Assembly: GCA_000987045.1 (NCBI GenBank)
Contig: LAKY01000032.1
Location: forward strand, 2,923 to 66,922
Length of the DNA stretch: 64,000 nucleotides
DNA from: Clostridiales bacterium PH28_bin88
GTDB taxonomy: Bacteria; Bacillota; PH28-bin88
Direction: 5' to 3'
Part shown: positions 17,044 to 26,029 of the stretch, in pieces
How positions within the stretch are numbered: the stretch's first letter is position 1
How the letters are laid out: the number at the start of each line of letters is the position of its first letter
Position numbers and translations under genes: made by a program
Notes under the pieces: model-generated
The model's database searches: none
What the model was told of the DNA's origin: nothing
Seen by the model: only the letters and a program-made list of their open reading frames with translations

Positions 17044-18319
17044 GGACCATACTCCTTTTCTCCTTAGTGGTATCATCAGTGGTATCATCGACAGGTAAGA
17101 CGGCAGTGCCCAACAGGTACATTAACATCCCCAACGCTACCAGCCCGGTGCTGCTTACCCATTCCACCCAGGTAGGGCTGTAATGACCCCAGGGCAAGCC
17201 CGGTAACTGCGGCAGCGCCAGGGGAGGAAGCACAATGTGAAAACGTACGGCCAGGATACCCACCAGCACCAGCAGGGCAGCCAGGTTTAAAGTCCCGGCG
17301 GAGTTTTTAGAGCCGCGCACCAGAATCATTACCGGCACCAGGGCGCCCAGGCCCATCTGGATACCCCAGAAAGACCAGGCGTACCTCCCACTAAAGAGGC
17401 TGGCCAGGGTAACCCATTCCGCGGCCTCCAGGCGGTATGCCCCGATCAAGAACTCGTAGAATTCCAGCATCAAGTCCATGGCCAGGAAACCCAGCAAAAG
17501 CATTCCCAGGCCCTGTACCAGGGACAGGTCAACCTCCCGTCCCTGCCGGCGGCACCGGAAGGTGTGCAGCACCATCAACAGGGCGGTACCGGAAACCAGC
17601 GCGGAAACCACGAAGATAATCGGAAACAGGGCGCTGTTCCAGTAAGGCTGCGCCTTCACCACGGCAAACAGGGTCCCGGTACCGCCGTGTACCCCCAGGG
17701 TAGCCAGCGGGATGCCCAGTGATCCCAAAACTTTCAGGATGCGGCGGTCTCGCTGCCGCGAGGCTTCCGACAGGTCGCCATTGTTACGGGTAAGCACCGC
17801 GGCCAGGCGGCCCCGCAGGCTTGATTCCCGGCTGAGCCGGACCAGGTCCGGCCGCATGGAATAGTATAACTCGGCGGCCAGCAGGAGGATATACGCCAGG
17901 TAAAAGCGTACCTCCCAGGCCAAAATGCTGGTGGCGTTGCCGAACCAGAGGGCGTAGGCAAAGCGGTCCATCCGCCCCAGGTCCAGGAGAATGAAGCACA
18001 GGGCCACCATCATACTGATCAGGGAGACCAGCAGTGCCTCCCGCCCGATTTTCTCAAACCGGTGCATCCCGAAGACGTAAATCAGGGTGGACAGCAGGAA
18101 GGCCCCGGCGCTTAATCCCACAAAATAGATGTAAAAGGCTACCCAGGCGCCCCAGGAGGTGATGCTGGTGAGGCCGGTCGCTTCCAGGCCGCCCGTGACC
18201 CGCACTCCGATGGCATAAAGCCCGGCCGCCACCAGGGCAAATAAGATGATATATGTCGACCTGAAGTTGGCCCCAGTACCCGGCCTGGGAGTACCCGCGT
18301 TGATTTTTGCCACTGACAC
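17036..18319 (-). CDS. ttrC: NrfD/PsrC-type membrane quinol-oxidising subunit
   Basis: This 427-residue protein has eight to ten hydrophobic segments from residue 23 onward and NrfD-family features: an early GLSAGAFLLSTLIYV helix (about 70) and long loops between helices. In Ttr/Psr-type complexes it takes electrons from menaquinol and passes them to the iron-sulfur subunit. The start is a GTG with AGGTGGGATT upstream. It lies between the B and A subunit genes with 16 bases to B and an 8-base overlap with A. Confidence 0.85.
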   Translation of the reverse strand: MSVAKINAGTPRPGTGANFRSTYIILFALVAAGLYAIGVRVTGGLEATGLTSITSWGAWVAFYIYFVGLSAGAFLLSTLIYVFGMHRFEKIGREALLVSLISMMVALCFILLDLGRMDRFAYALWFGNATSILAWEVRFYLAYILLLAAELYYSMRPDLVRLSRESSLRGRLAAVLTRNNGDLSEASRQRDRRILKVLGSLGIPLATLGVHGGTGTLFAVVKAQPYWNSALFPIIFVVSALVSGTALLMVLHTFRCRRQGREVDLSLVQGLGMLLLGFLAMDLMLEFYEFLIGAYRLEAAEWVTLASLFSGRYAWSFWGIQMGLGALVPVMILVRGSKNSAGTLNLAALLVLVGILAVRFHIVLPPLALPQLPGLPWGHYSPTWVEWVSSTGLVALGMLMYLLGTAVLPVDDTTDDTTKEKRSMVHG

Positions 18320-18335
18320 AATCCCACCTCTTTTC

Positions 18336-18983
18336 CTATTTAAGGTAGATAACCCTGGGGTGGGTCCCCAGTTCCTCTTTCAATACCATGGCCCGGGGGC
18401 TGGCCGCCAGTTTCGAGACGTGGCTTGTGGGGTCTGCCAGGTTACCGAAGTACCTGGCGTCACCGGGGCAGGTTTCCACACAGGCCGGCTCCTCACCCCG
18501 CTGCAGGCGGTGGAAGCAGAAGTGGCACTTCCTGGCGGTGCCGGTAGGTATCTTGCCTTTTTTCCTGGCCCCCCGGTCCACCCCGTACTCCGGGGCCGTC
18601 ATGTCGTTATAGCCTACCATTTCCTGCTCGTAGCCCTGACCGAAGTCAAAGTAACGGGCGCCGTAAGGGCAACTGACCACACAGTACCGGCACCCGATAC
18701 ACCGGTCAGCATCGATAGCCACAATACCATTGTCCAGTTTATAGGTGGCTTTAACGGGGCACACCTGGGCGCACGGTGGGTTGTCGCACTGCATGCAGGG
18801 GCGGGGCTGGTTGAGCCTGGTGACGTTCGGAAATGATCCCAGTTCGACCTCAGTGACCACATTGTAAGTTACCCCGGGAGGGGTCCGGTTTTCCGCCTTG
18901 CAGGAGACGGTACAGGTGTCACAGCCCACGCACTTCTGCAGGTCGATGACCATCCCCCATCTCACCTGGTTAGTCTCTTTCAC
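18336..18983 (-). CDS. ttrB: Four-cluster ferredoxin subunit of the reductase
   Basis: A 215-residue DmsB/TtrB-like protein with four cysteine groups for [4Fe-4S] clusters: [37 protein letters not shown] and [11 protein letters not shown]...CVETCP. It transfers electrons from the NrfD-type subunit to the catalytic subunit. No Tat or Sec signal is visible, so it would be exported with the catalytic subunit. The GTG start overlaps the stop of an 18-codon upstream ORF (GTGA). It is the first gene after a sigma-54 promoter. Confidence 0.9.
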   Translation of the reverse strand: MKETNQVRWGMVIDLQKCVGCDTCTVSCKAENRTPPGVTYNVVTEVELGSFPNVTRLNQPRPCMQCDNPPCAQVCPVKATYKLDNGIVAIDADRCIGCRYCVVSCPYGARYFDFGQGYEQEMVGYNDMTAPEYGVDRGARKKGKIPTGTARKCHFCFHRLQRGEEPACVETCPGDARYFGNLADPTSHVSKLAASPRAMVLKEELGTHPRVIYLK

Positions 18984-19036
18984 AAGTAATCACCCCTCTC
19001 GCTTTTCTTGGTGGTTGACCGCCTGCCAGGCAACAT
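18980..19036 (-). CDS. Short upstream ORF coupled to ttrB
   Basis: ATG at 19036 has a near-perfect GAAGGAGGTAATC site and runs 18 codons ([18 protein letters not shown]) to a TGA that overlaps the GTG start of the ferredoxin subunit. The ribosome site is clearly better than that of ttrB itself, so translational coupling is likely. No similarity is recognised. Confidence 0.45.
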   Translation of the reverse strand: MLPGRRSTTKKSERGDYL

Positions 19037-19091
19037 GATTACCTCCTTCACGTGTTTGTCGATAGATGGCGGTTCGCGTCCAAAGTTACAA

Positions 19092-19107
19092 AGCAAAGTT
19101 CGTGCCA
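19092..19107 (-). promoter_or_regulatory. Sigma-54 (-24/-12) promoter of the reductase operon
   Basis: The minus strand reads TGGCACgaactTTGCT, matching the sigma-54 consensus (TGGCACG-N4-TTGCW) at every conserved position. It lies about 110 bases upstream of ttrB and about 100 bases from the end of an NtrC-type activator gene with a GAFTGA loop, which is the required partner. Confidence 0.85.
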
Positions 19108-19120
19108 TCAAGCGCACAAT

Positions 19121-19154
19121 CAAAAAACACCAGGTTTTATGGACTTCCTGGTGT
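19121..19154 (-). terminator. Terminator of the regulatory operon
   Basis: The minus strand has AACACCAGG...CCTGGTGTT followed by TTTTTT just after the response-regulator gene and before the sigma-54 promoter, so the regulatory genes and the reductase operon are separate transcripts. Confidence 0.8.
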
Positions 19155-19177
19155 TCTGCGGAAAGGAGCAGCTATGA

Positions 19178-19208
19178 AATTTTGTCACGGGTCTGTCATT
19201 TTGTCATA
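19178..19208 (-). promoter_or_regulatory. Candidate enhancer site with TGTCA repeats
   Basis: Three TGTCA units (two as TTTTGTCA) occur in 25 bases at the very end of the response-regulator gene, about 75-110 bases upstream of the -24/-12 element. That distance and repetition suit the binding site of an NtrC-type activator. Confidence 0.4.
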
Positions 19209-20544
19209 CTTCAATGGGAGGAGAACAGCCGTACTCCTCCAGTTTTCGGTACAGGTTGCGCACACTGATGCCTAAAATGGCTGCGGCCCGCGTCTTATTG
19301 CCTCCCACTTCCTGCATCACCCGGAGAATATACTCCCTTTCCACTTCTTTCAGGGTACCGGTTGAAGCTGGTTTTACCGGGCTGGTACCAAAGATGTCCT
19401 CGGTGGTAATTGTATCTCCGCTGGCCAAGAGGTAACCCCGCTCCACCAGATTGGCCAGTTCCCGCACATTCCCGGGGAAATCATAAGCCTCCATCGCCCG
19501 TAGTGCTTCCGACCCCAGCGTTTTTCGCTGCCCCGCCACAGCTTCCTTCTCCAGAAAGTGCTGGGCGAGCAGGGGGATGTCTTCCCTGCGCTCCCGCAGG
19601 GGAGGTACCACGATCCGGATCACGTTAAGCCGGTAGTAGAGGTCCTCCCGGAATCTTCCTTCCTTCACCTCCAGCTCCAACTTGCGGTTGGTGGCCGCCA
19701 CAATGCGCACCTCCACCCGTCGCAGCCGGTTATCCCCCACCCGCCGGAACTCCCCTGTTTCCAAAAAACGGAGGAGTTTAACCTGCAACCCGGCGTCCAT
19801 CTCCCCGATTTCATCCAGAAACAGCGTCCCCCGGTGGGCCACCTCCACCAGACCCTTTTTCTGGGCTACCGCTCCGGTAAACGCCCCCTTTTCGTGGCCG
19901 AAAAGCTCGCTCTCCAACAGGTGCCCGGGCAGCGCCCCCGCATTTACGGCAATAAAGGGCTGCTGTGCCCGGGGGCTCCAGTCGTGTAACGCCCGGGCAA
20001 TCAACTCCTTGCCGGTCCCGCTTTCCCCTTCAATGAGCACCGGGGAGTTGGAAGGGGCCACCTTGCGGACAATTTCCAGCACACAGCGCATTTTAGGACT
20101 TTCCCCCAAGATCCGGCGTTCAGGTAAGTTTCTCTTTAACGCCTCTTGCAAGCCCAGGTTGGCCTCAGCCAGCTGTTTCTTCTCCGCCGCCTTGCCCAGG
20201 AGAACTTCCAGTTCCTCCAGGTTGCAGGGTTTGGTCAGGTAGTCATAGGCACCCAGCTTCATGGCCTGGATGGCGGTCTCGATGGTCCCGTACCCGGTAA
20301 GCATCAGCACCTCCATATCCGGTTGCAACTTCCTTGCTTGCTCCAGAAGTTGCAGCCCGTCCATACCGGGCATCTTGACATCAAAAATGCCCACGTCAAA
20401 GCAACGTTCGTCCAGGGCCTGCAGCGCCGCTTCCGCGCTGGCGATACCCACCACCCGGTGACCCTTACGCTGGAAACGGCGCACCAGCAGGTCCCGGAAG
20501 TCCGCTTCGTCATCTACTACCAGCAAGCTGAGCGTACTGTTCAA
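19204..20544 (-). CDS. NtrC-type sigma-54-dependent response regulator
   Basis: This 446-residue protein has a receiver domain (acidic DDE at 11-13, phospho-acceptor D55 in IFDVKMPG), a central AAA+ domain with Walker A GESGTGKE, the sigma-54 contact loop EKGAFTGA and arginine-finger region, and a Fis-type helix-turn-helix at the C-terminus (NKTRAAAILGISVRNLYRKL). It should activate sigma-54 promoters after phosphorylation by the kinase encoded immediately upstream, with which it overlaps by four bases. The perfect sigma-54 promoter just beyond its stop marks the ttr-like operon as its target. Confidence 0.92.
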   Translation of the reverse strand: MNSTLSLLVVDDEADFRDLLVRRFQRKGHRVVGIASAEAALQALDERCFDVGIFDVKMPGMDGLQLLEQARKLQPDMEVLMLTGYGTIETAIQAMKLGAYDYLTKPCNLEELEVLLGKAAEKKQLAEANLGLQEALKRNLPERRILGESPKMRCVLEIVRKVAPSNSPVLIEGESGTGKELIARALHDWSPRAQQPFIAVNAGALPGHLLESELFGHEKGAFTGAVAQKKGLVEVAHRGTLFLDEIGEMDAGLQVKLLRFLETGEFRRVGDNRLRRVEVRIVAATNRKLELEVKEGRFREDLYYRLNVIRIVVPPLRERREDIPLLAQHFLEKEAVAGQRKTLGSEALRAMEAYDFPGNVRELANLVERGYLLASGDTITTEDIFGTSPVKPASTGTLKEVEREYILRVMQEVGGNKTRAAAILGISVRNLYRKLEEYGCSPPIEV

Positions 20545-22406
20545 AGGCTTGACACCCCCTGAGCATCCATCTCCGCAGGCGGTAAGGTTACAGTAACAAC
20601 CGTACCCTCCCCTTCCCGGCTGTTTACCTTGATCTGTCCACCCAATGTGGAGAGAATGCCGTAACAGATGGACAGGCCCAGTCCCGTCCCCTTCCCCACC
20701 GGCTTGGTGGTAAAGAAGGGGTCAAAAATCAGCGGCAAATGTTCCTCCGTAATGCCGCAACCATTATCAACAACAGTCACGGTAACCCCGTCATCACCAC
20801 GGAAAGAGTTTACATGGATGTGACCTCCGGTATCAGTGGCATCCACGGCATTCTGCAGCAGGTTGAGAAATACCTGTTGCAGTTCTCCCCGGTCTGCGAA
20901 AACTACCGGTAGCCCTGGCTCCAACCGCTGTATAATGGTTACTTGCTTGCTCCTGGCCTGAAAATTTACCAGCGCAACCGTATCTCTCATTAATTCATTA
21001 AGCTCTACCGGTTGTTTCTCTCCCCGGCTCTGCCGGGCAAAATTCACCAGGCTCCGGGTGATATTGGTGCAGCGGGCCACCTGCTGGCGGATTACCTGGA
21101 GGTATTCAGTCATTTCGCCGGTAGCCGCCAGCGCTGCCGCCGGTTCTGTCCTCAGGCGCTCCAGCAAGTCTTCGGTATATGCCGCCACCGTCCCCATGGG
21201 ATTATTGATTTCGTGGGCTACGCCCGCAGCCAGCAGGCCTACCGCAGCCAGTTTGTCCGCCTGGCGCACGGCCGCCTCCATATCACGCTTGACCTTCAAC
21301 TCCCGGGTCATCTGGTTGAAGGTCCTTACCAAACTGCCTATTTCTCCCACGGCCCTGACCTGCAAAGCATGTTCCAGATCGCCGGCCATGATCCGCTCTG
21401 TACCCTGCTGTAACTCCTGGATGGGCCGGGTAAAAAGGAAACCAAACAGGATACTCAAAGAGGTCACCGCAGCCATCACCAGCACCATGGTAAGGCCGAA
21501 TTTCCACAACAGCCGTTTGACCGGTGCGAAAGCCTCCACGGCCGGCTGCTCGATTATCACTCCCCACCCCAAATCCGCTACCGGCGAGAATACTCCCAGC
21601 ACTTCCCGGCCCGTGTAGGACCTGTACAGGTGAGGAGTGGGCAGGTCAGCGGGATTGGCGCCGGCCAGGAGTTGGCGGACAGCCCAACTGCCCGTCACGT
21701 CACGGCTTTGCAGCACCTGGCTGAAGTCCTCATGGCCCAACAGCCTGCCCCTCTCGTCCACCACAAACAGGTAGCCGCTTTTCCCCCTGGCTACCGAGAC
21801 AGTGTTGTCCACAATTCCCCTCAAGTTTACCTGCGCCACCATCCCACCCAGCACGCGGGCACCGGTCACATCAAAAACGGGGACTGCCAGGTTGACCATG
21901 GGACGTCCATCCTGTTCCAGAAAGGCCCGCCCTACCCCACGCCTTCCTGCCAGGATGGCTTCCATCTCCGGGCCGGACGCAGGTATGGCCGGTCCAGGAG
22001 AAGTAATCACCCTCCGCCGGGAAACCCGTACCACCTCCCGACCTGAGGCATCTATAATGGCCATTTCCTCCACCAAAGGTGATACCTTCAAAATGGTATA
22101 CAGGACCCGCTCCTTTTCCTGGTAATCCAACGAAAAGAGTTGTTGATTATAAGCACCCGCCACCGACTCCAGTTTATCCCATATATTGCCGATGGTCAGG
22201 TAGATATTTCCGGCCACCCAGCGGGCGGTGGAGGTATTCTGGCTCTGAATGGAAACCTCCAGGTTGGTGCGGGCTGCCTTGATATTGGAATAGCCCAACA
22301 CCAGCAGGGGAACTATGGACATGATAATGCCAAAACCCAGCAGTTGAAACCTGATGCGCTGCCACCAGGTAATCCCCTTACTCACCGGCGGCCCCCCTTT
22401 TGCCAA
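20541..22406 (-). CDS. Membrane sensor histidine kinase with extracytoplasmic Cache-like domain
   Basis: A 621-residue kinase. A hydrophobic segment at residues 18-40, a large extracytoplasmic dCache-like domain (about 45-285), a second membrane helix (about 297-322), a HAMP linker (about 322-375), a dimerisation domain with the phospho-accepting histidine in [11 protein letters not shown], and a GHKL ATPase (N box [29 protein letters not shown]) are all visible. It partners the downstream NtrC-type regulator. The upstream gene encodes a periplasmic binding lipoprotein whose end overlaps its start, suggesting that the ligand is presented by the binding protein. Confidence 0.9.
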   Translation of the reverse strand: MAKGGPPVSKGITWWQRIRFQLLGFGIIMSIVPLLVLGYSNIKAARTNLEVSIQSQNTSTARWVAGNIYLTIGNIWDKLESVAGAYNQQLFSLDYQEKERVLYTILKVSPLVEEMAIIDASGREVVRVSRRRVITSPGPAIPASGPEMEAILAGRRGVGRAFLEQDGRPMVNLAVPVFDVTGARVLGGMVAQVNLRGIVDNTVSVARGKSGYLFVVDERGRLLGHEDFSQVLQSRDVTGSWAVRQLLAGANPADLPTPHLYRSYTGREVLGVFSPVADLGWGVIIEQPAVEAFAPVKRLLWKFGLTMVLVMAAVTSLSILFGFLFTRPIQELQQGTERIMAGDLEHALQVRAVGEIGSLVRTFNQMTRELKVKRDMEAAVRQADKLAAVGLLAAGVAHEINNPMGTVAAYTEDLLERLRTEPAAALAATGEMTEYLQVIRQQVARCTNITRSLVNFARQSRGEKQPVELNELMRDTVALVNFQARSKQVTIIQRLEPGLPVVFADRGELQQVFLNLLQNAVDATDTGGHIHVNSFRGDDGVTVTVVDNGCGITEEHLPLIFDPFFTTKPVGKGTGLGLSICYGILSTLGGQIKVNSREGEGTVVTVTLPPAEMDAQGVSSL

Positions 22407-23412
22407 CCCGGCTGTCCACCATTACACGGGCAAGCCCGAGTCCCACCGGGGAAATGGACAGGCCCAGTTCCCGGGCGGTATCCAGGTTAACCACCAGTTC
22501 AATATTCTCGGGGGTTTCCACGGGAATGTTTTCCGGCCGCTGCCCGTTAAGGATTTTGTCCACCAGCCGGGCAGCCTGCCGCCCCTGGTTCGTGAATGAC
22601 ACCCCGTAGGAGGCTAGGCACCCGTACTCAGCTTCGTGCTCATTCACACCCATCACCGGGATCCGGAGGGATTTGGCCATACCGACAATCTCTCCGGTCA
22701 GGGCTTCCAGGCGGAAGCTGGGCATTAGCAGGATCGCGTCTACACTCCCGCGCCCCAGCCGCAAGGACAGCCGGCGCAGGTCCTCCCGGGAGGCAACCGG
22801 TTCCTTGAGCACCCCGATCCCCAGGCGGGGAGCATTGCTTTCCACCACCCGCAGCCCGGGAAGGGCAGGAGGTACGGTGGGATCATAGACCACCATGACC
22901 TGCCTTACACCTGGGAGGAGTTTCTGCAGCAGTTCCAGTCTCTTACCCGACAGCTCGGTATGATAATTATCCACCCCCGTCAAGTTCCCCCCCGGCCGCT
23001 GGAGGCTTTCCACCAGGCCCTGCTCCACCGATGATGCCACACCGGCAAAAACCACCGGTATTTTCTCCGAGGCGGTAACCTCCTTTAATACCCGCGCCTC
23101 AATATGCCCGGCGGCCACTATCACGTCGGGACGCAGGCGGGCCAGTTCTTCCGCCAGGGTAAGAAGCAGGTCTTCGTCGTTGTGGGCATTTTTGACTATG
23201 AATTCAATATTCACGTTCTCGGAGTATCCTATTACTTCCAGGCCCTGTTTCAACCCTGGCAGCTTGGCCGTCCTCATGTCACCGGACAGCAGGACGCCAA
23301 TAGTCTTTTTTTTGGAGGGCGGAGGCTTGACCTCCGCAGAACACCCTGCCGCCAGCAGCGTCAAAATAGTCGCCAATATAATCAAGGGAGTCAATAGGCA
23401 TGATCTTTTCAC
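22378..23412 (-). CDS. ABC_sub_bind-type substrate-binding lipoprotein
   Basis: About 344 residues. The lipobox LLAAGC lies after a hydrophobic signal, so the mature protein is a lipoprotein on the outer face of the membrane. The fold matches the PF04392 family (TIGVLLSGDMRT, RPDVIVAAGHIEAR, IPVVFAGVASSVEQGLVES, GVDNYHTELSGKRLELL). No ABC permease or ATPase gene is present; the next genes are a kinase and regulator, so a sensing role is likely. I prefer the GTG at 23412 (GGGGAGGGACATCAT upstream) over the longer frame to 23487. The TtrS kinase of Salmonella has a periplasmic binding domain of its own; here binding and kinase functions may be split. Confidence 0.82.
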   Translation of the reverse strand: MKRSCLLTPLIILATILTLLAAGCSAEVKPPPSKKKTIGVLLSGDMRTAKLPGLKQGLEVIGYSENVNIEFIVKNAHNDEDLLLTLAEELARLRPDVIVAAGHIEARVLKEVTASEKIPVVFAGVASSVEQGLVESLQRPGGNLTGVDNYHTELSGKRLELLQKLLPGVRQVMVVYDPTVPPALPGLRVVESNAPRLGIGVLKEPVASREDLRRLSLRLGRGSVDAILLMPSFRLEALTGEIVGMAKSLRIPVMGVNEHEAEYGCLASYGVSFTNQGRQAARLVDKILNGQRPENIPVETPENIELVVNLDTARELGLSISPVGLGLARVMVDSRVGKRGAAGE

Positions 23413-23603
23413 ATGATGTCCCTCCCCATCTTCCCCCGGCAGGGCTTTCTGTAACTTCACCGGGTTAGATATAACAAAACCTTGCAAAAACGCCAGTCCG
23501 ACATAATTTATAATAGCATAAAAATTCCCCAGGCGGGGTGCCGATTATATCCAACACCCATTGAGGGTATTTGCGGCCCGGGGCGGTGTACGCTTATTCA
23601 CGG

Positions 23604-23630
23604 CGCTTCCGGTAAGAGGGAAGCGTTTTT
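23604..23630 (+). terminator. Hairpin with T-run, plus orientation
   Basis: CGCTTCC-ggtaagag-GGAAGCG followed by TTTTT has the form of an intrinsic terminator on the plus strand. No plus-strand gene is seen upstream, so its source transcript is unknown; it separates the regulatory operon from gerC. Confidence 0.45.
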
Positions 23631-23644
23631 AGGCGGCGTGGAAC

Positions 23645-24856
23645 TTACCACCGGAGGATGCGGGTGAAGCCCGACTCACGAAGCCTGGCGTCCACCTCCA
23701 CTTGCACCTCCACGAAAGGATAGATTTCATCCCACCGTGCCGCCACCGTTCGCCACTCCCGGGGAAAGCGGCGGCGGATGGCCCGGCCGAAGCCGAAAAT
23801 GTCCGCCAGGTATTCCTGCTGGGCCTTAAGCAGCGCGGCCCGCACCTCGTCCTTGATAGCTGCCTCCACATTATCTTCAATGCCTTCGATCACCCCTGCC
23901 AGCTCTCTTGCAGTTATACCACGGCCGGAAGCCATCCGCGTGTTGTCAAGATCAGCCAGTATCCCTTCCGTGTCAATCTCCAGCCTGATCATCAGCCTGC
24001 CGTCTCTGATCTCTGGTGTAATTTTCCGGCGAGCGCGCAAAAACTCAAAGGCAACTTTTCCCCGGTCTCCCGGGGCGTCTACTACAATCACACCTGACCC
24101 GGCCTCACCCACCGCCCACAAGAACCCCCGGGTTTCCTTATCGTCCAGCCACCCAACCAGCCTGTCCCCCTTGAACACGGCAACGCCGTCAAGCCGCGCC
24201 TTTGGCTTGCCGCCCTGGGCGGGGCCGGGCAGGACTTCCACCGAGGCGGCCACGGGATCAACGCCCGGGGTGATGAGGTTTTGCAGGAAATCCTTTATAG
24301 TGACGGCATGACCCCGGGAGGTTTCTTCACTGTACTTCATCAGGCGCGAAATGGTTTCCGCCGGGATGTTTTGCATGTTTACCTCTTTCTTCAACAGGTC
24401 GTGGGCCTCTCCCCTGGTCACCAGTATCCAGGCCGTTTCCCGGAACTCGTGGTTTCGCTGAAAGAAGTCCAGGACGGGTTCCACGCCTGCAACCGCCAGC
24501 CTCTCATCGATTAATATAATCCGGCAGTGGGACAGCAGCAGCCGTCGCGGTAACTGCCGGGACAGGTTACGCACCGCCTCGGCGGGGGTGGTTCCCATCG
24601 CGGTATATACCTCAAAACCCTTTTCCCGCGGGCTGCCGCCCGCTTCCTTGGAGAAGGCTTCCGCCCTGGCCACCTGTACGGTCACGCGGTATGGCCCGCC
24701 GGGCACGAAGTCCAGTCCCAGGGCCATTACGAAGGCCACTTCGTTAATTTCCCGCCGGCTCCAGCATCCGGCGGGGGCACACAGAAGCAATGCGGTCAGG
24801 AGTAACAGGCTTATTTTTCGCCAAAACGACAAACGACCTTCACCGCCTTTTGCCAC
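23645..24856 (-). CDS. gerC: Ger(x)C spore germination lipoprotein
   Basis: A 403-residue Ger(x)C protein. The signal ends in a lipobox (CAPAGC, Cys about residue 31) followed by WSRREINEVAF, the conserved family start. AWILVTRGEAHDLLKKE and the C-terminal EVQVEVDARLRESG region also match the family. It anchors in the outer leaflet of the spore inner membrane as the third component of a germinant receptor. The start overlaps the gerB end by 17 bases. Confidence 0.93.
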   Translation of the reverse strand: MAKGGEGRLSFWRKISLLLLTALLLCAPAGCWSRREINEVAFVMALGLDFVPGGPYRVTVQVARAEAFSKEAGGSPREKGFEVYTAMGTTPAEAVRNLSRQLPRRLLLSHCRIILIDERLAVAGVEPVLDFFQRNHEFRETAWILVTRGEAHDLLKKEVNMQNIPAETISRLMKYSEETSRGHAVTIKDFLQNLITPGVDPVAASVEVLPGPAQGGKPKARLDGVAVFKGDRLVGWLDDKETRGFLWAVGEAGSGVIVVDAPGDRGKVAFEFLRARRKITPEIRDGRLMIRLEIDTEGILADLDNTRMASGRGITARELAGVIEGIEDNVEAAIKDEVRAALLKAQQEYLADIFGFGRAIRRRFPREWRTVAARWDEIYPFVEVQVEVDARLRESGFTRILRW

Positions 24857-25946
24857 CCGGTTTTGTCGCCCACATTTTCACCAGCGCCACCACAAACAAC
24901 AGGGTGGTCAGCCCCCCTTCAATGCTCAGGGCGTACAGGGGAAAGGTGCGCAAAGTGAACAACGCCCCGAACATGGCGCTGGGAATGATCATGTGGGAGA
25001 AAGAGGCAAGCACCGTGCCCAGGGGGAGCACCAGCGGCCGGTAGTCCCGCAGTCCCAGGAGTTGGGCCGTGCCCAGGGCGGTGACGTAGTGCAGGCTGGA
25101 GATCGTGATAAACCCGGCGAACAGCCAGATAGCCACCCAGATGATCTCCACCCGCTCCACGATGTCCGCCAGGGAGACCTGCCTGGCCACCACAAAAATG
25201 GGATAGTTGAACGTAGGTGCATATTCCGCTCCGAACACGGCCATATTGGCGGTGATCAGCAAAAACAGAACGGTCGCTCCCAGCATCACCCCCGTCATCT
25301 TGACCACGAAGGTCCTTTCCGGCCGGTGGTGGTAGGCCATGAACATGGCCATGATAATACATACCCCGAACCAGCTGGCGGGAAGCAGGGAACCCATGAT
25401 CACCGGCCCGGCCCCTTGTTGAAACAGGGGGAACAACTGGGAGAAGTCCATCTCCGGTACCAGCATGGCCAGCAGGGCAAGGATGGCGATGATGTAAACA
25501 GGCGCGATTACTTCCGACATGCGGGCCAGCACTTCCAGCCCGCCCTTCGCCACGTAGGCCGAAACCAGTGCCCCGGTGATGATAAACACCGCCAGGGGCG
25601 TTTCCGGCATGATGGTGTTCAGGAACTCCCCCATGGCCCGCAGCGAGAAGCAGGCCACAAACAGGAAGAACTGGATGAACAGGAATGCCACCAGTTTACC
25701 CGGGATCCTGCCCAGGATATCGTCGCTGTACTGGATAAAGGTTTTCCCCGGGTATTTTAACCCCATGAAATGAAGAATGGCAGCCACGTAGCCGTCGATG
25801 ACCACCGCGACGGCCACCGAGAGCCAGCTGTCCTGCCCGGCCAGGCCGATCACCAGCGGTGTTATCTGCACGACGGTGACGCTGATAATGATCAGGAAAA
25901 TGAGGGTGGTAAACTGCCGCCCGGTGATCCTCCCGTCTTCCAGCAC
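24840..25946 (-). CDS. gerB: GerB spore germination permease
   Basis: About 368 residues with ten hydrophobic segments of the amino acid/polyamine permease-like GerB family (for example GRQFTTLIFLIIISVTVVQ at the start, and a central PVYIIAILALLAMLVPEMDF). The GTG at 25946 with GGAAGGAGG upstream places the start exactly at the expected N-terminus; the frame extending to 26132 is not needed. It forms the membrane-embedded ligand-binding part of the germinant receptor. Confidence 0.92.
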   Translation of the reverse strand: MLEDGRITGRQFTTLIFLIIISVTVVQITPLVIGLAGQDSWLSVAVAVVIDGYVAAILHFMGLKYPGKTFIQYSDDILGRIPGKLVAFLFIQFFLFVACFSLRAMGEFLNTIMPETPLAVFIITGALVSAYVAKGGLEVLARMSEVIAPVYIIAILALLAMLVPEMDFSQLFPLFQQGAGPVIMGSLLPASWFGVCIIMAMFMAYHHRPERTFVVKMTGVMLGATVLFLLITANMAVFGAEYAPTFNYPIFVVARQVSLADIVERVEIIWVAIWLFAGFITISSLHYVTALGTAQLLGLRDYRPLVLPLGTVLASFSHMIIPSAMFGALFTLRTFPLYALSIEGGLTTLLFVVALVKMWATKPGGKRR

Positions 25947-26029
25947 GGTGCCGCCTCCTTCCAGCCGGCCGGAACGGTTCCCGCCCGGCGGTTGGCTGGT
26001 TTTAACATCCCCCCAGATCACCGCTATTA

